Positions 6,223 through 12,385 of a stretch of 12,385 bases of DNA are shown here, one piece after another. The stretch is from CAZOHN01 sp964579325. GTDB lineage: Bacteria; Pseudomonadota; Alphaproteobacteria; Rhodobacterales; Rhodobacteraceae. A program made the translations under genes and the position numbers. The stretch is from the NCBI GenBank assembly GCA_964579325.1, contig CAZOHN010000106.1, positions 1 to 12,385 on the forward strand, written 5' to 3'. The notes below the pieces were generated by a model. The model was given only the letters and a program-made list of their open reading frames with translations, was not told where the DNA came from and searched no databases. The stretch's first letter is position 1, and each line of letters opens with the position of its first letter.

Positions 6223-6942
6223 TCAGGCAATGGCGCTCCGGTTCAGCCGTGCCGCGACCAGCCCGGCGATCCGCGCGACATCGGCGCCGGTTGGCCCGCC
6301 CGATGCAACCCGCGCCGACAGTGCCAATGCTGCGTCCGCAAGCGGGCTGTCGTCGGCGCTGCGTGCCACGCCAGCGAGGAACTGGGCGGCATAGGCAACC
6401 GACCGCCCTTCCAGACCATCCGACAAGAGGTCGCTGATCGCGACGAGGTCGTCATGGTAGGCGAGACGATCTGGCACCACTGTTTCCCCGGTGACCGGGC
6501 GCAGCCCGGGTGCCCCACCGTTGCGGTTGAGCGCGCCCAGGACGGCCGCCTCGAACGCGGCGAGGCTGGTCACGGGCTTGGCGAGGAAGCCGTCCGCCCC
6601 GGCCTCCAGCGCCTCCTCGCGGGCACCGTCATCGCCGCTCGTCCCTAGGATCGCTGGCAGGCGCGGGATCGACCGGCCAAGCTGCCGGATCAGATCGGCC
6701 CCGGAGCCGTCCGGCAAGCCAAGGTCGATCAGCGCGACGGTGGGGCGGTAGACGGCTAGGTGGCGCTCTGCCGACCGGAGGGAATCCGCCCGCCGGAGAC
6801 GAGCCCCACTCCGCAGCCCCAGAAGACGCACCGCCTCGCTGGCGTAGCGGCTGTCCTCCACGAGAAGGATCGTCACTCCCGTGAGGGGGCGAGGCGCACC
6901 GGGCAGGGGTACGGCGAGCGAATGGGTGTAGGCATCCGGCAT
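6223..6942 (-). CDS. response regulator: receiver domain plus unrecognised all-helical C-terminal half
   Basis: A 239-aa cytosolic two-component protein. The receiver domain spans about 22-138: acidic pair E29/D30 in LLVEDS, phospho-acceptor D73 in LIDLGLPDGSG, switch T101 in LGTSGDD and K122-P123 in FLAKPV, so all five key residues are intact. A 20-residue leader precedes it. The C-terminal half (about 155-239) has no helix-turn-helix, GGDEF, EAL or kinase signature; it is alanine-rich and predicted helical. The stretch YAAQFLAGVAR (184-194) lines up with the AHxLKGxAR core of HPt domains, but with Gln for the phospho-histidine and Ala for the Lys, so a degenerate HPt-like module is possible. 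Start ATG 6942 has a strong GGAGG six bases upstream. No sensor kinase lies nearby; an output by protein-protein contact is the likeliest reading. Confidence 0.85.
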   Translation of the reverse strand: MPDAYTHSLAVPLPGAPRPLTGVTILLVEDSRYASEAVRLLGLRSGARLRRADSLRSAERHLAVYRPTVALIDLGLPDGSGADLIRQLGRSIPRLPAILGTSGDDGAREEALEAGADGFLAKPVTSLAAFEAAVLGALNRNGGAPGLRPVTGETVVPDRLAYHDDLVAISDLLSDGLEGRSVAYAAQFLAGVARSADDSPLADAALALSARVASGGPTGADVARIAGLVAARLNRSAIA

Positions 6943-7036
6943 TGGCAGCCTCCGGAAGAGAATCGGGCAACTCGAACCAGTAGTGACCCGTCAGGGCTAA
7001 CAGCCGGTAAATGCGCAGGGCGCGGCCATCCGCCGC

Positions 7037-7065
7037 TTGCCCGACGCGGCGCCCGACCCCATAAC
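7037..7065 (+). promoter_or_regulatory. candidate promoter of methylmalonyl-CoA epimerase gene
   Basis: TTGCCC (7037-7042), an exact 17-base spacer and CATAAC (7060-7065) form a good sigma-70-type pair, with the -10 matching ATAA of TATAAT. Transcription would start near 7072, about 24 bases before the ATG, with the GAGGAG ribosome-binding site in between. It lies in the 153-bp region shared with the divergent response regulator gene, for which I see no comparable promoter. Confidence 0.45.
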
Positions 7066-7095
7066 CCGACCATCGCCTTGCCCGAGGAGTCCGCC

Positions 7096-7499
<404 letters not shown>

Positions 7500-7500
<1 letters not shown>

Positions 7501-7790
7501 TGAGTATCACCGGCGCCATCGTCCTGTTCGCGGTCGTCTGGTTCCTCGTCCTCTTCGTGGTACTGCCGCTCAGGCTCACCACCCAGGGCGAGGCGGGGTC
7601 GATCGTTCCGGGGACGCCCGCAGGCGCACCCGACAATCTGGCAATGCGCGCGAAACTGCGCCTCGCCACGATCGTCGCGGTCGTGATCTGGGCGATCCTT
7701 GCGGGGATCATACTGTCCGGCGTGATCGGGATCAGGGATTTCGACTGGATGGGGAGGATGCCGCCTGCAGCCGATGGAACAGGTGGGTGA
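7500..7790 (+). CDS. DUF1467 family small membrane protein
   Basis: A 96-aa protein of unknown function with two predicted transmembrane helices (about 4-24 and 54-76). Between them is a short loop with the signature LPLRLTTQGEAGSIVPGTPAGAP (residues 22-44), and after them the tail IRDFDWMGRMPP. This pattern and its place directly after mce are typical of DUF1467 in Rhodobacteraceae. The ATG at 7500 shares its A with the mce stop. The last 59 bases lie antisense inside the EI24-type gene on the other strand; both reading frames carry family-typical residues there. The constant pairing with mce suggests co-expression but does not show a role in acyl-CoA metabolism. Confidence 0.88.
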
Positions 7791-8445
7791 AGGTCGCCGC
7801 ACCCAACACCGGCACCAGAAGATTGACGAGCGGGATGGTAAGCGGCACCGCCATCAGCGTCCCCGCCAGCCAGATCTGTAGCGGGTGCTTCCGCCGGGCG
7901 GCGCGCGCACCCTCCCGGCCCAGCCTGCGCATGGCGACAAGCTGAAAGTACTCCCGCCCGAGCAGGAAGCCGTTGACCGCCCAGAACACCACCGGGATCA
8001 ACGGACCGGCAAAGGCATAGAGAAACAGCGCCAGCATGTTCACGCCCACGAGCATCCCGAAGAAGTTCAGGCTGTCGATCAGCCCATCCGTGAACGACAC
8101 GCGCGGCACCTCCGGCAGGCCTGGATAGTGCCGCGATTCGACCGCGCTGGCGACGTCATCGAGGAACAGGCTCGTGAAGGCCGAGGCGACAGGCACCATC
8201 AGGAACACGCTGAGCCCGATCATGAAGATCAGCGATCCCCAGGACAGCAGCGTATCGAGGCCCTCGACCTCGCCTACGAAGGGAATGCTGATCGTCTCGG
8301 GCGTCAGCCATTGGATCGCGGCGAGGAACAGGGCGTAGACCCCGACGAGAAGCAGGAACGTCAGACCGGCACCGAACAGCAGCACCCGGCGGAACCGCAA
8401 GTCGCTAAGTTGCCCGACTGCGCGCAGGAAGTCGTAGAAGATCAC
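7732..8445 (-). CDS. EI24 domain (CysZ-like) integral membrane protein
   Basis: A 237-aa multispanning inner-membrane protein of the EI24/CysZ family (PF07264 type). In E. coli CysZ takes up sulfate; whether this protein does is not known. Hydrophobic segments lie at about 21-45, 70-92, 128-150 and 192-220, with the conserved N-terminal FLRAVGQLSDLRFRRVLLFG, the SLFLDDVASAVE segment after the second helix and AATFTHLFHRL near the end. A basic loop (GREGARAARRKH, 177-187) is likely cytoplasmic. The start is GTG 8445, which overlaps the nitroreductase stop as GTGA, so it is translated by coupling as the last gene of a three-gene cluster. The final 19 codons overlap the DUF1467 gene on the opposite strand. 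Confidence 0.88.
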   Translation of the reverse strand: MIFYDFLRAVGQLSDLRFRRVLLFGAGLTFLLLVGVYALFLAAIQWLTPETISIPFVGEVEGLDTLLSWGSLIFMIGLSVFLMVPVASAFTSLFLDDVASAVESRHYPGLPEVPRVSFTDGLIDSLNFFGMLVGVNMLALFLYAFAGPLIPVVFWAVNGFLLGREYFQLVAMRRLGREGARAARRKHPLQIWLAGTLMAVPLTIPLVNLLVPVLGAATFTHLFHRLQAASSPSSRNP

Positions 8446-9020
8446 GCTGCGACCCAGGTGGTGATAGCCCTTATTTCAGGCCGCGGCCGGTCGGGCGGTT
8501 CGGCGACCGCGCTGCCGATGTGGATGATGCCGGCCACCCATTCGTGCGATGCCAACCCGAGGTGACCCTCGCGGAACCCTCGGTCGTGCATCGCCCAGCC
8601 GGTCAGCCACGACGCCCCCCATCCGGCCGCCAGCGCCGCGTTGAGAAGCGCAAGGCAGACCGCCCCGGCGCTCAGCGTCTGCTCGATCTCGGGGATCTTG
8701 TCGCTGGCCTTCGGCGACGCCACGATCACCACCGCGAGGTCTGCGTCCGCCAGTTGCGCGCGCATCTTCTCGATGCGGTCGTCTTCGAGCCCAAGCTCCG
8801 CCCCCCGCACTGGCACAGCCGCCGCAAGCCGCGCAAGCGCCGCCTTTTCGAGCACGACGAACCGCCACGGCTCCAGCTTGCCATGATCGGGACTGCGCGC
8901 CGCGGCGGTCAGCAGCACCGTCAACTCCTCGCGAGACGGCACCGGCGCCCGCAGGATCTTCGGCGGACGCGAGCGGCGGGTGAGGAAGAAGTCGAGGACG
9001 GGCTGGTTCGGGATGGGCAT
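8442..9020 (-). CDS. nitroreductase family FMN oxidoreductase (YdjA-like)
   Basis: Predicted FMN-dependent NAD(P)H oxidoreductase of 192 aa, cytosolic dimer by family; the physiological substrate is unknown. The N-terminal TRRSRPPKIL (14-23) supplies the Arg residues that bind FMN phosphate, RSPDHGKLEPWRFVVLE (42-58) is the family's second motif, and EQTLSAGAVCLALLNAALAAGWGASW (113-138) the third. This order and spacing fit the short YdjA/TdcA-type nitroreductases. The start is ATG 9020, with AAGGAG six bases upstream; the open frame continues to 9293 but that part is not family-like. It follows the deacetylase gene by 59 bp and overlaps the EI24 gene start by four bases. The 59-bp spacer contains a small hairpin (GAACG/CGTTC, 9052-9064). 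Confidence 0.92.
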   Translation of the reverse strand: MPIPNQPVLDFFLTRRSRPPKILRAPVPSREELTVLLTAAARSPDHGKLEPWRFVVLEKAALARLAAAVPVRGAELGLEDDRIEKMRAQLADADLAVVIVASPKASDKIPEIEQTLSAGAVCLALLNAALAAGWGASWLTGWAMHDRGFREGHLGLASHEWVAGIIHIGSAVAEPPDRPRPEIRAITTWVAA

Positions 9021-9079
9021 GTGTGTCTCCTTGTGACCCTCCATGTCGGGGGAACGCCTCGTTCGGTCAACCCCATCGC

Positions 9080-10180
9080 TCAGGTCGCGAAGCCTTCCGC
9101 GAGGTCTCCGATCCAGCGGCTCACGAAGGCGTCGAAGGTCGCCCCCGGCTGGCGCGCCGCCAGCGTTGCGGCAAGCGGGTCCGGCGCCGTGACCGCGCTG
9201 CCTGACAAAACCTCGAGCACCGCATGTCCGCAGAACGGGACATGCACCTCCGAATACCCCCCCTCGTGCACAAGGACGAGCCGCCCGCCGCAAAGATCGT
9301 CCGCCGCTGCCTTGGCCATGGCCGTCATCGCCCGGAAGGTCTCGGCGGTGGCCAGCATCCGGCCCAGCGGATCGACCGCCGAGGCGTCGTAGCCGCAGGC
9401 CACCACGATCGCATCAGGCCGGAACCGGGCCAGCGCCGGCATCACGATCCGCTCCATCGCTTCGAGGTAGCCCCGGTGCCCTGTGCCTGGCGGGAGCGGT
9501 ACGTTGATGTTGGCCCCCTCCCCCGCGCCGTCGCCCCGCGCCTCGGCCCCGCCGGTGTCCAGCGGGTAGTTCCGCTCCTGATGCAGCGAGATCGTCAGCA
9601 CCTCCGGTCGCTCCCAGAAAACCGCTTCGGTGCCGTTGCCGTGGTGCACGTCCCAGTCCAGTACCGCGATCCGGCCCGCATGGCCCTCGGTCAGCGCAGT
9701 CTCGACTGCAATGGCGATGTTCGCCAGAAGGCAGAAACCATTGGGAAAGTCCGGCAGGCAGTGGTGGCCCGGGGGCCGCGACAGCGCGTAGGCGTTGGAG
9801 AGACCGCCCGAGAGCACATCGCGCAACGCCTGAACCGCAAGCCCTGCCGAGAGCGCGGCGATCTCGAAGCCGCCCTGGCCGAAGGGCGTGCGCAAGCCCA
9901 GTTCTCCGCCGCCGGCGTCCGACAGGTCCTTGAACGCCCGCAGGTAGCTCTCGGGATGGACCCGCCGAAGCTCCTCCCATGTCGCTTCGGGCGCCGACCT
10001 CACGTCCAGGTCCCGGATCAGCCCTGTCACCTCGATCAGGTTCTTCAGCCGCCGCTTCGTCTCGGGGGCCTCGGGCAGCCCGCCGCCCGGCTGCACCAGC
10101 CCCCCCGCGGGCAGCGTGAAGGCGTAGGTCCCGCCCCCGTGCCACATGCACCGCTCGTCCCAATAGAACCCAGTGGCCAT
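9080..10180 (-). CDS. class II histone deacetylase-like amidohydrolase
   Basis: Zinc-dependent amidohydrolase that removes acyl groups from amines; bacterial members act on acetylated lysines, acetylpolyamines or related amides. The 366-aa length and the sequence resemble the well-studied Bordetella/Alcaligenes enzyme HDAH (FB188). The catalytic set is complete: His dyad H139-H140 in RPPGHH, zinc ligands D177 and H179 in WDVHHGNGTE and D265 in CGYDAS, and the transition-state Tyr Y309 in HEGGYS. The N-terminal GFYWDERCMWHGGGTYAF fits the subgroup, which supports ATG 10180 despite a G-rich, oddly placed ribosome-binding region (GGGGGG then CGGAG directly before the ATG). It is first in a probable operon with a nitroreductase and an EI24 membrane protein. 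The natural substrate is not evident. Confidence 0.93.
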   Translation of the reverse strand: MATGFYWDERCMWHGGGTYAFTLPAGGLVQPGGGLPEAPETKRRLKNLIEVTGLIRDLDVRSAPEATWEELRRVHPESYLRAFKDLSDAGGGELGLRTPFGQGGFEIAALSAGLAVQALRDVLSGGLSNAYALSRPPGHHCLPDFPNGFCLLANIAIAVETALTEGHAGRIAVLDWDVHHGNGTEAVFWERPEVLTISLHQERNYPLDTGGAEARGDGAGEGANINVPLPPGTGHRGYLEAMERIVMPALARFRPDAIVVACGYDASAVDPLGRMLATAETFRAMTAMAKAAADDLCGGRLVLVHEGGYSEVHVPFCGHAVLEVLSGSAVTAPDPLAATLAARQPGATFDAFVSRWIGDLAEGFAT

Positions 10181-10229
10181 CTCCGCCCCCCGCCGCTAGC
10201 CTTGCCAGCCTAGAGGGCCGAGCCGGACC
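10181..10229. promoter_or_regulatory. 49-bp divergent region, deacetylase/DUF167
   Basis: Two divergent genes share only 49 bp, with CTAG at 10196-10199 and CTAG at 10210-10213 around TTGCCA. No -35/-10 pair with convincing spacing is seen in either direction; any promoter must reach into the coding sequence of the opposite gene or give very short leaders. Confidence 0.25.
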
Positions 10230-10475
10230 ATGCCAGAACCTCCGCCCCCCGGAACCGAGTTTGCCGTGAAGGTAAGCCCAAAGGCGCGCCGCAATGCGAT
10301 AGAGCTGGACGGCTCGGGCGGATTCCGCGTGTGGACCACGGCAGCCCCCGAGGGCGGCAAGGCCAACGCCGCAGTGCTGACGCTTCTTGCGGATCACCTC
10401 GGGGTCCCGAAATCGCGCTTGGCGGTGATCCGTGGTGCAGCGTCCCGCACGAAGGTCGTTCGAGTGGCAGGCTGA
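10230..10475 (+). CDS. DUF167 (YggU) family protein
   Basis: An 81-aa conserved protein of unknown function, widespread in bacteria and archaea. The signature is plain: FAVKVSPKARRNAI near the N-terminus, the central APEGGKANAAVLTLLADHLGVPKS and the end IRGAASRTKVVRV. The family forms a small alpha/beta fold. The start ATG 10230 is preceded by GAGGG at a long spacing of 12 bases. The gene ends three bases before the stop codon of the J-domain gene on the opposite strand, so the two must terminate within or read into each other. Confidence 0.93.
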   Translation: MPEPPPPGTEFAVKVSPKARRNAIELDGSGGFRVWTTAAPEGGKANAAVLTLLADHLGVPKSRLAVIRGAASRTKVVRVAG

Positions 10476-10478
10476 GCG

Positions 10479-11435
10479 TCAGGCAGCGGCTTGCCGTCCT
10501 CCGGCTTGCCCCGCATCAACGCTCGAAACCGCCTCGAACACGATGCCTTCGAGATCCGGTCGCCCCCGGGCACGACATCGGCAGGCGAGGGCCTCGCCGC
10601 GGTCGATCACATCGACCACATCCAGGCACATCGCGCGGCGGCCGACCTGTACACGCCCGGGAATCGGGACGCTTATCTCGGGTATGACGACAAAGTCCCG
10701 CCCCGCTTCCGGACGCCCCCGCTCGGGCAGTCTTTCGACTGCAATTTCGATCCGGCCGACGGCAATACGCAGACTGCGCGCAACGAGCGCATTTGGAAGC
10801 TGGTGCGACGGGAAGGCGGCAAGCAGTATCGGCATGCCCAACGGATCGGGGTAGAAGCCGCCCGCGCGCTCGGTTACCTCGTGCCAGACACGCGCACCGA
10901 CTACGCGCCGTCCGCGACGGCCCAACTCCAAGGCGGTCTCGGCATCCACGGCGAAAGCGGTGGACCGGCCGGATACCCCCTCCGGCCTGGCCCGAGCCGC
11001 TCCGGACCTGTCCGGTTGACTGTCGAACGGGCGCGACGTTCGGTTCGAGGCATCGTGTCCTGCCGAAGCCTGCGCGGTGCCTGCCCCGGCACGAGGCTTC
11101 GAGGGCTGCTCTTTCTGCGCGGCCGGCTTGCCCGTCCGCGTGCCGCTACCGCCGGCTGCGGGCCCTCCGCCCCTGGCACGGTCTGCTTCCGCCGACCCCT
11201 CGGTGCGGCTGTTGGATCGCCGCCACGGCTGCGCGCGGAGCGTGCTGTCGCGAACACTTCGAGACGCCATGATTCGCGCAAATGCATCGTTGACGGCGAT
11301 CAGCCGCTTCGTAGCCCCGGCCTTGTCGCGGGCTACGAGATCGGGGTGAGCTGCCTTGACGTGGGTTGCCCTTGCACGTCGCACCGCCTCGTCAGAGGCA
11401 TCCGGTGCCACGCCCAGCAGGGCATAGTCCGCCAT
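10479..11435 (-). CDS. J-domain (DnaJ-like) protein with long low-complexity linker and unrecognised C-terminal domain
   Basis: A 318-aa protein. Residues 1-58 are a compact J-domain, MADYALLGVAPDASDEAVRRA with the essential HPD at 30-32 (AAHPDLV) and ending in LIAVNDAFARIM, so it should stimulate the ATPase of an Hsp70. Residues about 60-158 are low-complexity, rich in R, G, A, S and P and strongly basic, likely disordered. Residues about 160-305 are ordered-looking, with WHEVTERAGGFYPDPLGMP (184-202) and a predicted beta-rich part (DFVVIPEISVPIPGRVQVG, 247-265). I do not recognise this part; it has no DnaJ zinc finger or substrate domain. I prefer ATG 11435, because ADYALLGV is the normal J-domain start; it lacks a clear ribosome-binding site and a GTG at 11468 is the alternative. 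It lies downstream of aspS on the same strand. Confidence 0.8.
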   Translation of the reverse strand: MADYALLGVAPDASDEAVRRARATHVKAAHPDLVARDKAGATKRLIAVNDAFARIMASRSVRDSTLRAQPWRRSNSRTEGSAEADRARGGGPAAGGSGTRTGKPAAQKEQPSKPRAGAGTAQASAGHDASNRTSRPFDSQPDRSGAARARPEGVSGRSTAFAVDAETALELGRRGRRVVGARVWHEVTERAGGFYPDPLGMPILLAAFPSHQLPNALVARSLRIAVGRIEIAVERLPERGRPEAGRDFVVIPEISVPIPGRVQVGRRAMCLDVVDVIDRGEALACRCRARGRPDLEGIVFEAVSSVDAGQAGGRQAAA

Positions 11436-11531
11436 TAGTCGAGCGCGCGAGCCGATCACCGGACGCACCTGCGGTCGAAGGCCGATTCAAGGAAGGGGCG
11501 ACTGATCGGACGGTGTCGGCGCATGTGGCAA

Positions 11532-11561
11532 TCCCGCGGTTCCTCTCTGGAATCCGCGAGA
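11532..11561 (-). terminator. bulged hairpin between aspS and the J-domain gene
   Basis: Read on the minus strand, TCT-CGCGG-A-TTCC, loop AGAGA, then GGAA-CCGCG-GGA gives 12 bp with one bulged A and one G.T pair. It lies 67 bases after the aspS stop and 97 bases before the J-domain ATG. The following bases, TTGCCACATG, hold no real T-run. It is the best terminator candidate for aspS; TTGCCA next to it (11531-11526) could be a -35 element for the J-domain gene. Confidence 0.4.
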
Positions 11562-11627
11562 ATCAGCTCAATGTCGATACGATCCGGTAAGGTTTGCTTA
11601 ACGCTCGCCAGCGACGCCGTGCGGCAG

Positions 11628-12385
11628 TCAGGCGTCCTTCGGGATCACCCGCAGGCCGAGGTCGCGCAGCTGCTCGTTCGTCGGCTCCGAGGGTGCGCTC
11701 ATCATCGGGTCTTCGGCGCGCTGGTTCATCGGGAACATGATGACCTCGCGGATGTTCGGCTCGTCCGCCAGCAGCATCACCATCCGGTCGATCCCCGCCG
11801 CGCAGCCGCCGTGCGGCGGCGCGCCGTAGCGGAACGCGCTCAGCATCCCCCCGAACCGCTTTTCCACTTCCGAGGCCGGGTAACCCGCGATTTCGAAGGC
11901 CTTCACCATCACGTCGGGCCGGTGGTTGCGGATGCCGCCCGAGACAAGCTCGTAGCCGTTGCAGGCCAGATCGTACTGGAACGCGGTGACCTTCAGCGGG
12001 TCGCCCGAAAGCGCCTCCATCCCCCCCTGCGGCATCGAGAACGGGTTGTGCGAGAAGTCGACCTTCCCGGTCTCGGGGTCCTTCTCGTACATCGGGAAGT
12101 CCACGATCCAGGCGAAGCGGAAGGTGTCGGTCTCGGAGAGGTTCAGCTCCCGCCCGATCTCGACCCGCGCCTTGGCGGCGACCTTCTCGAACTGCTCGGG
12201 CCGCCCGGCGAGGAAGAAGGCCGCATCGCCGGCCTTGAGGCCAAGCTGCTGGCGGATCGCCTCGGTCCGCTCGGGACCGATGTTCTTGGCGACCGGGCCG
12301 GCACCCTCGGTCGCACCGCCCTCCTCCCTCCAAAAGATATACCCCATCCCCGGCAGCCCTTCCTTCTGGGCGAAGGCGTTCATCC
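11628..12385 (-). CDS. aspS: aspartyl-tRNA synthetase, C-terminal part (cut by window edge)
   Basis: Class II synthetase that charges tRNA with aspartate. About 252 codons are present, running off the right edge; the N-terminal anticodon-binding domain and motif 1 are missing. The visible part covers the end of the bacterial GAD insertion domain (GAGPVAKNIGPERTEAIRQQ to VEIGRELN) and then the return to the catalytic core: FAWIVDFPMYEKD, DFSHNPFSMP, the active-site segment AFQYDLACNGYELVSGGIRNH, and motif 3 in GCAAGIDRMVMLLAD with its conserved Arg. The C-terminus is the standard EVIMFPMNQRAEDPMMSAPS followed by a short tail. In lineages without asparaginyl-tRNA synthetase this enzyme can be non-discriminating; that cannot be judged from this part. 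Confidence 0.97.
   Translation of the reverse strand, partial: MNAFAQKEGLPGMGYIFWREEGGATEGAGPVAKNIGPERTEAIRQQLGLKAGDAAFFLAGRPEQFEKVAAKARVEIGRELNLSETDTFRFAWIVDFPMYEKDPETGKVDFSHNPFSMPQGGMEALSGDPLKVTAFQYDLACNGYELVSGGIRNHRPDVMVKAFEIAGYPASEVEKRFGGMLSAFRYGAPPHGGCAAGIDRMVMLLADEPNIREVIMFPMNQRAEDPMMSAPSEPTNEQLRDLGLRVIPKDA

Noticed and set aside
9021..9293. N-terminal extension of the nitroreductase
   Set aside because: It overlaps the end of the deacetylase gene in another frame, and ATG 9020 has AAGGAG at the right distance and a family-like N-terminus.
9224..10213. 329-codon plus-strand frame over the deacetylase gene
   Set aside because: It is an in-register antisense shadow of a gene with a complete catalytic set; the translation is Arg/Pro/Gly-rich and has no family features.
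9414..10397. 327-codon minus-strand frame over the deacetylase and DUF167 genes
   Set aside because: It is an out-of-frame reading of the deacetylase gene, rich in Arg and Gly, without conserved features.
10491..11438. 315-codon plus-strand frame over the J-domain gene
   Set aside because: It is also in codon register with the minus-strand gene and so remains open passively. The minus frame has a J-domain with HPD; the plus frame shows no recognisable motif.

Overview
The window is a GC-rich stretch (about two-thirds G+C by eye) of what looks like an alphaproteobacterial core chromosome, most likely Rhodobacteraceae. The reasons are an F1 ATP synthase operon that begins with the delta gene (atpH-atpA), a methylmalonyl-CoA epimerase followed directly by a DUF1467 membrane protein, an alphaproteobacterial-type methyltransferase divergent from gloB, and strong G/C third-position bias with a few GTG starts. 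I see no tRNA, rRNA, insertion sequence, phage gene, CRISPR array or origin. No gap between genes exceeds 300 bases; the longest is 902-1164.

Layout, left to right. Positions 1-901 (minus strand) hold the start of the F1 operon: atpH, then the first 113 codons of atpA. Its leader (902-1164) carries a striking symmetric hairpin. At 1165-2731 a SAM-dependent methyltransferase and glyoxalase II (gloB) diverge from a 58-bp spacer, an arrangement resembling yafS/gloB of E. coli. The ATPase clpA (2905-5232, plus) has a structured leader and two strong hairpins after its stop. A GNAT acetyltransferase (5406-6110, plus) converges on a receiver-domain response regulator (6223-6942, minus) that has an unusual all-helical C-terminal half.

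From 7096 the plus strand carries methylmalonyl-CoA epimerase and a DUF1467 protein, joined by a one-base TGATG overlap. Against them runs a minus-strand cluster: histone deacetylase-like amidohydrolase (10180-9080), then a nitroreductase (9020-8442), then an EI24/CysZ-like membrane protein (8445-7732). The last two share a 4-base GTGA overlap. The EI24 gene overlaps the DUF1467 gene tail to tail by 59 bp. At 10230-10475 is a DUF167 protein, converging with only 3 bp spacing on a J-domain protein (11435-10479, minus) whose C-terminal half I do not recognise. The right edge (11628-12385, minus) is the C-terminal part of aspartyl-tRNA synthetase.

Functionally these are mostly housekeeping genes: energy conversion, methylglyoxal detoxification, protein turnover, propionyl-CoA/ethylmalonyl-CoA carbon metabolism and tRNA charging. 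I do not see a dedicated defence or mobile system. The points most worth following are the response regulator with a possible degenerate HPt-like tail, the J-protein with an orphan C-terminal domain, the structured leaders of atpH and clpA, and the convergent coding overlap of DUF1467 and EI24.
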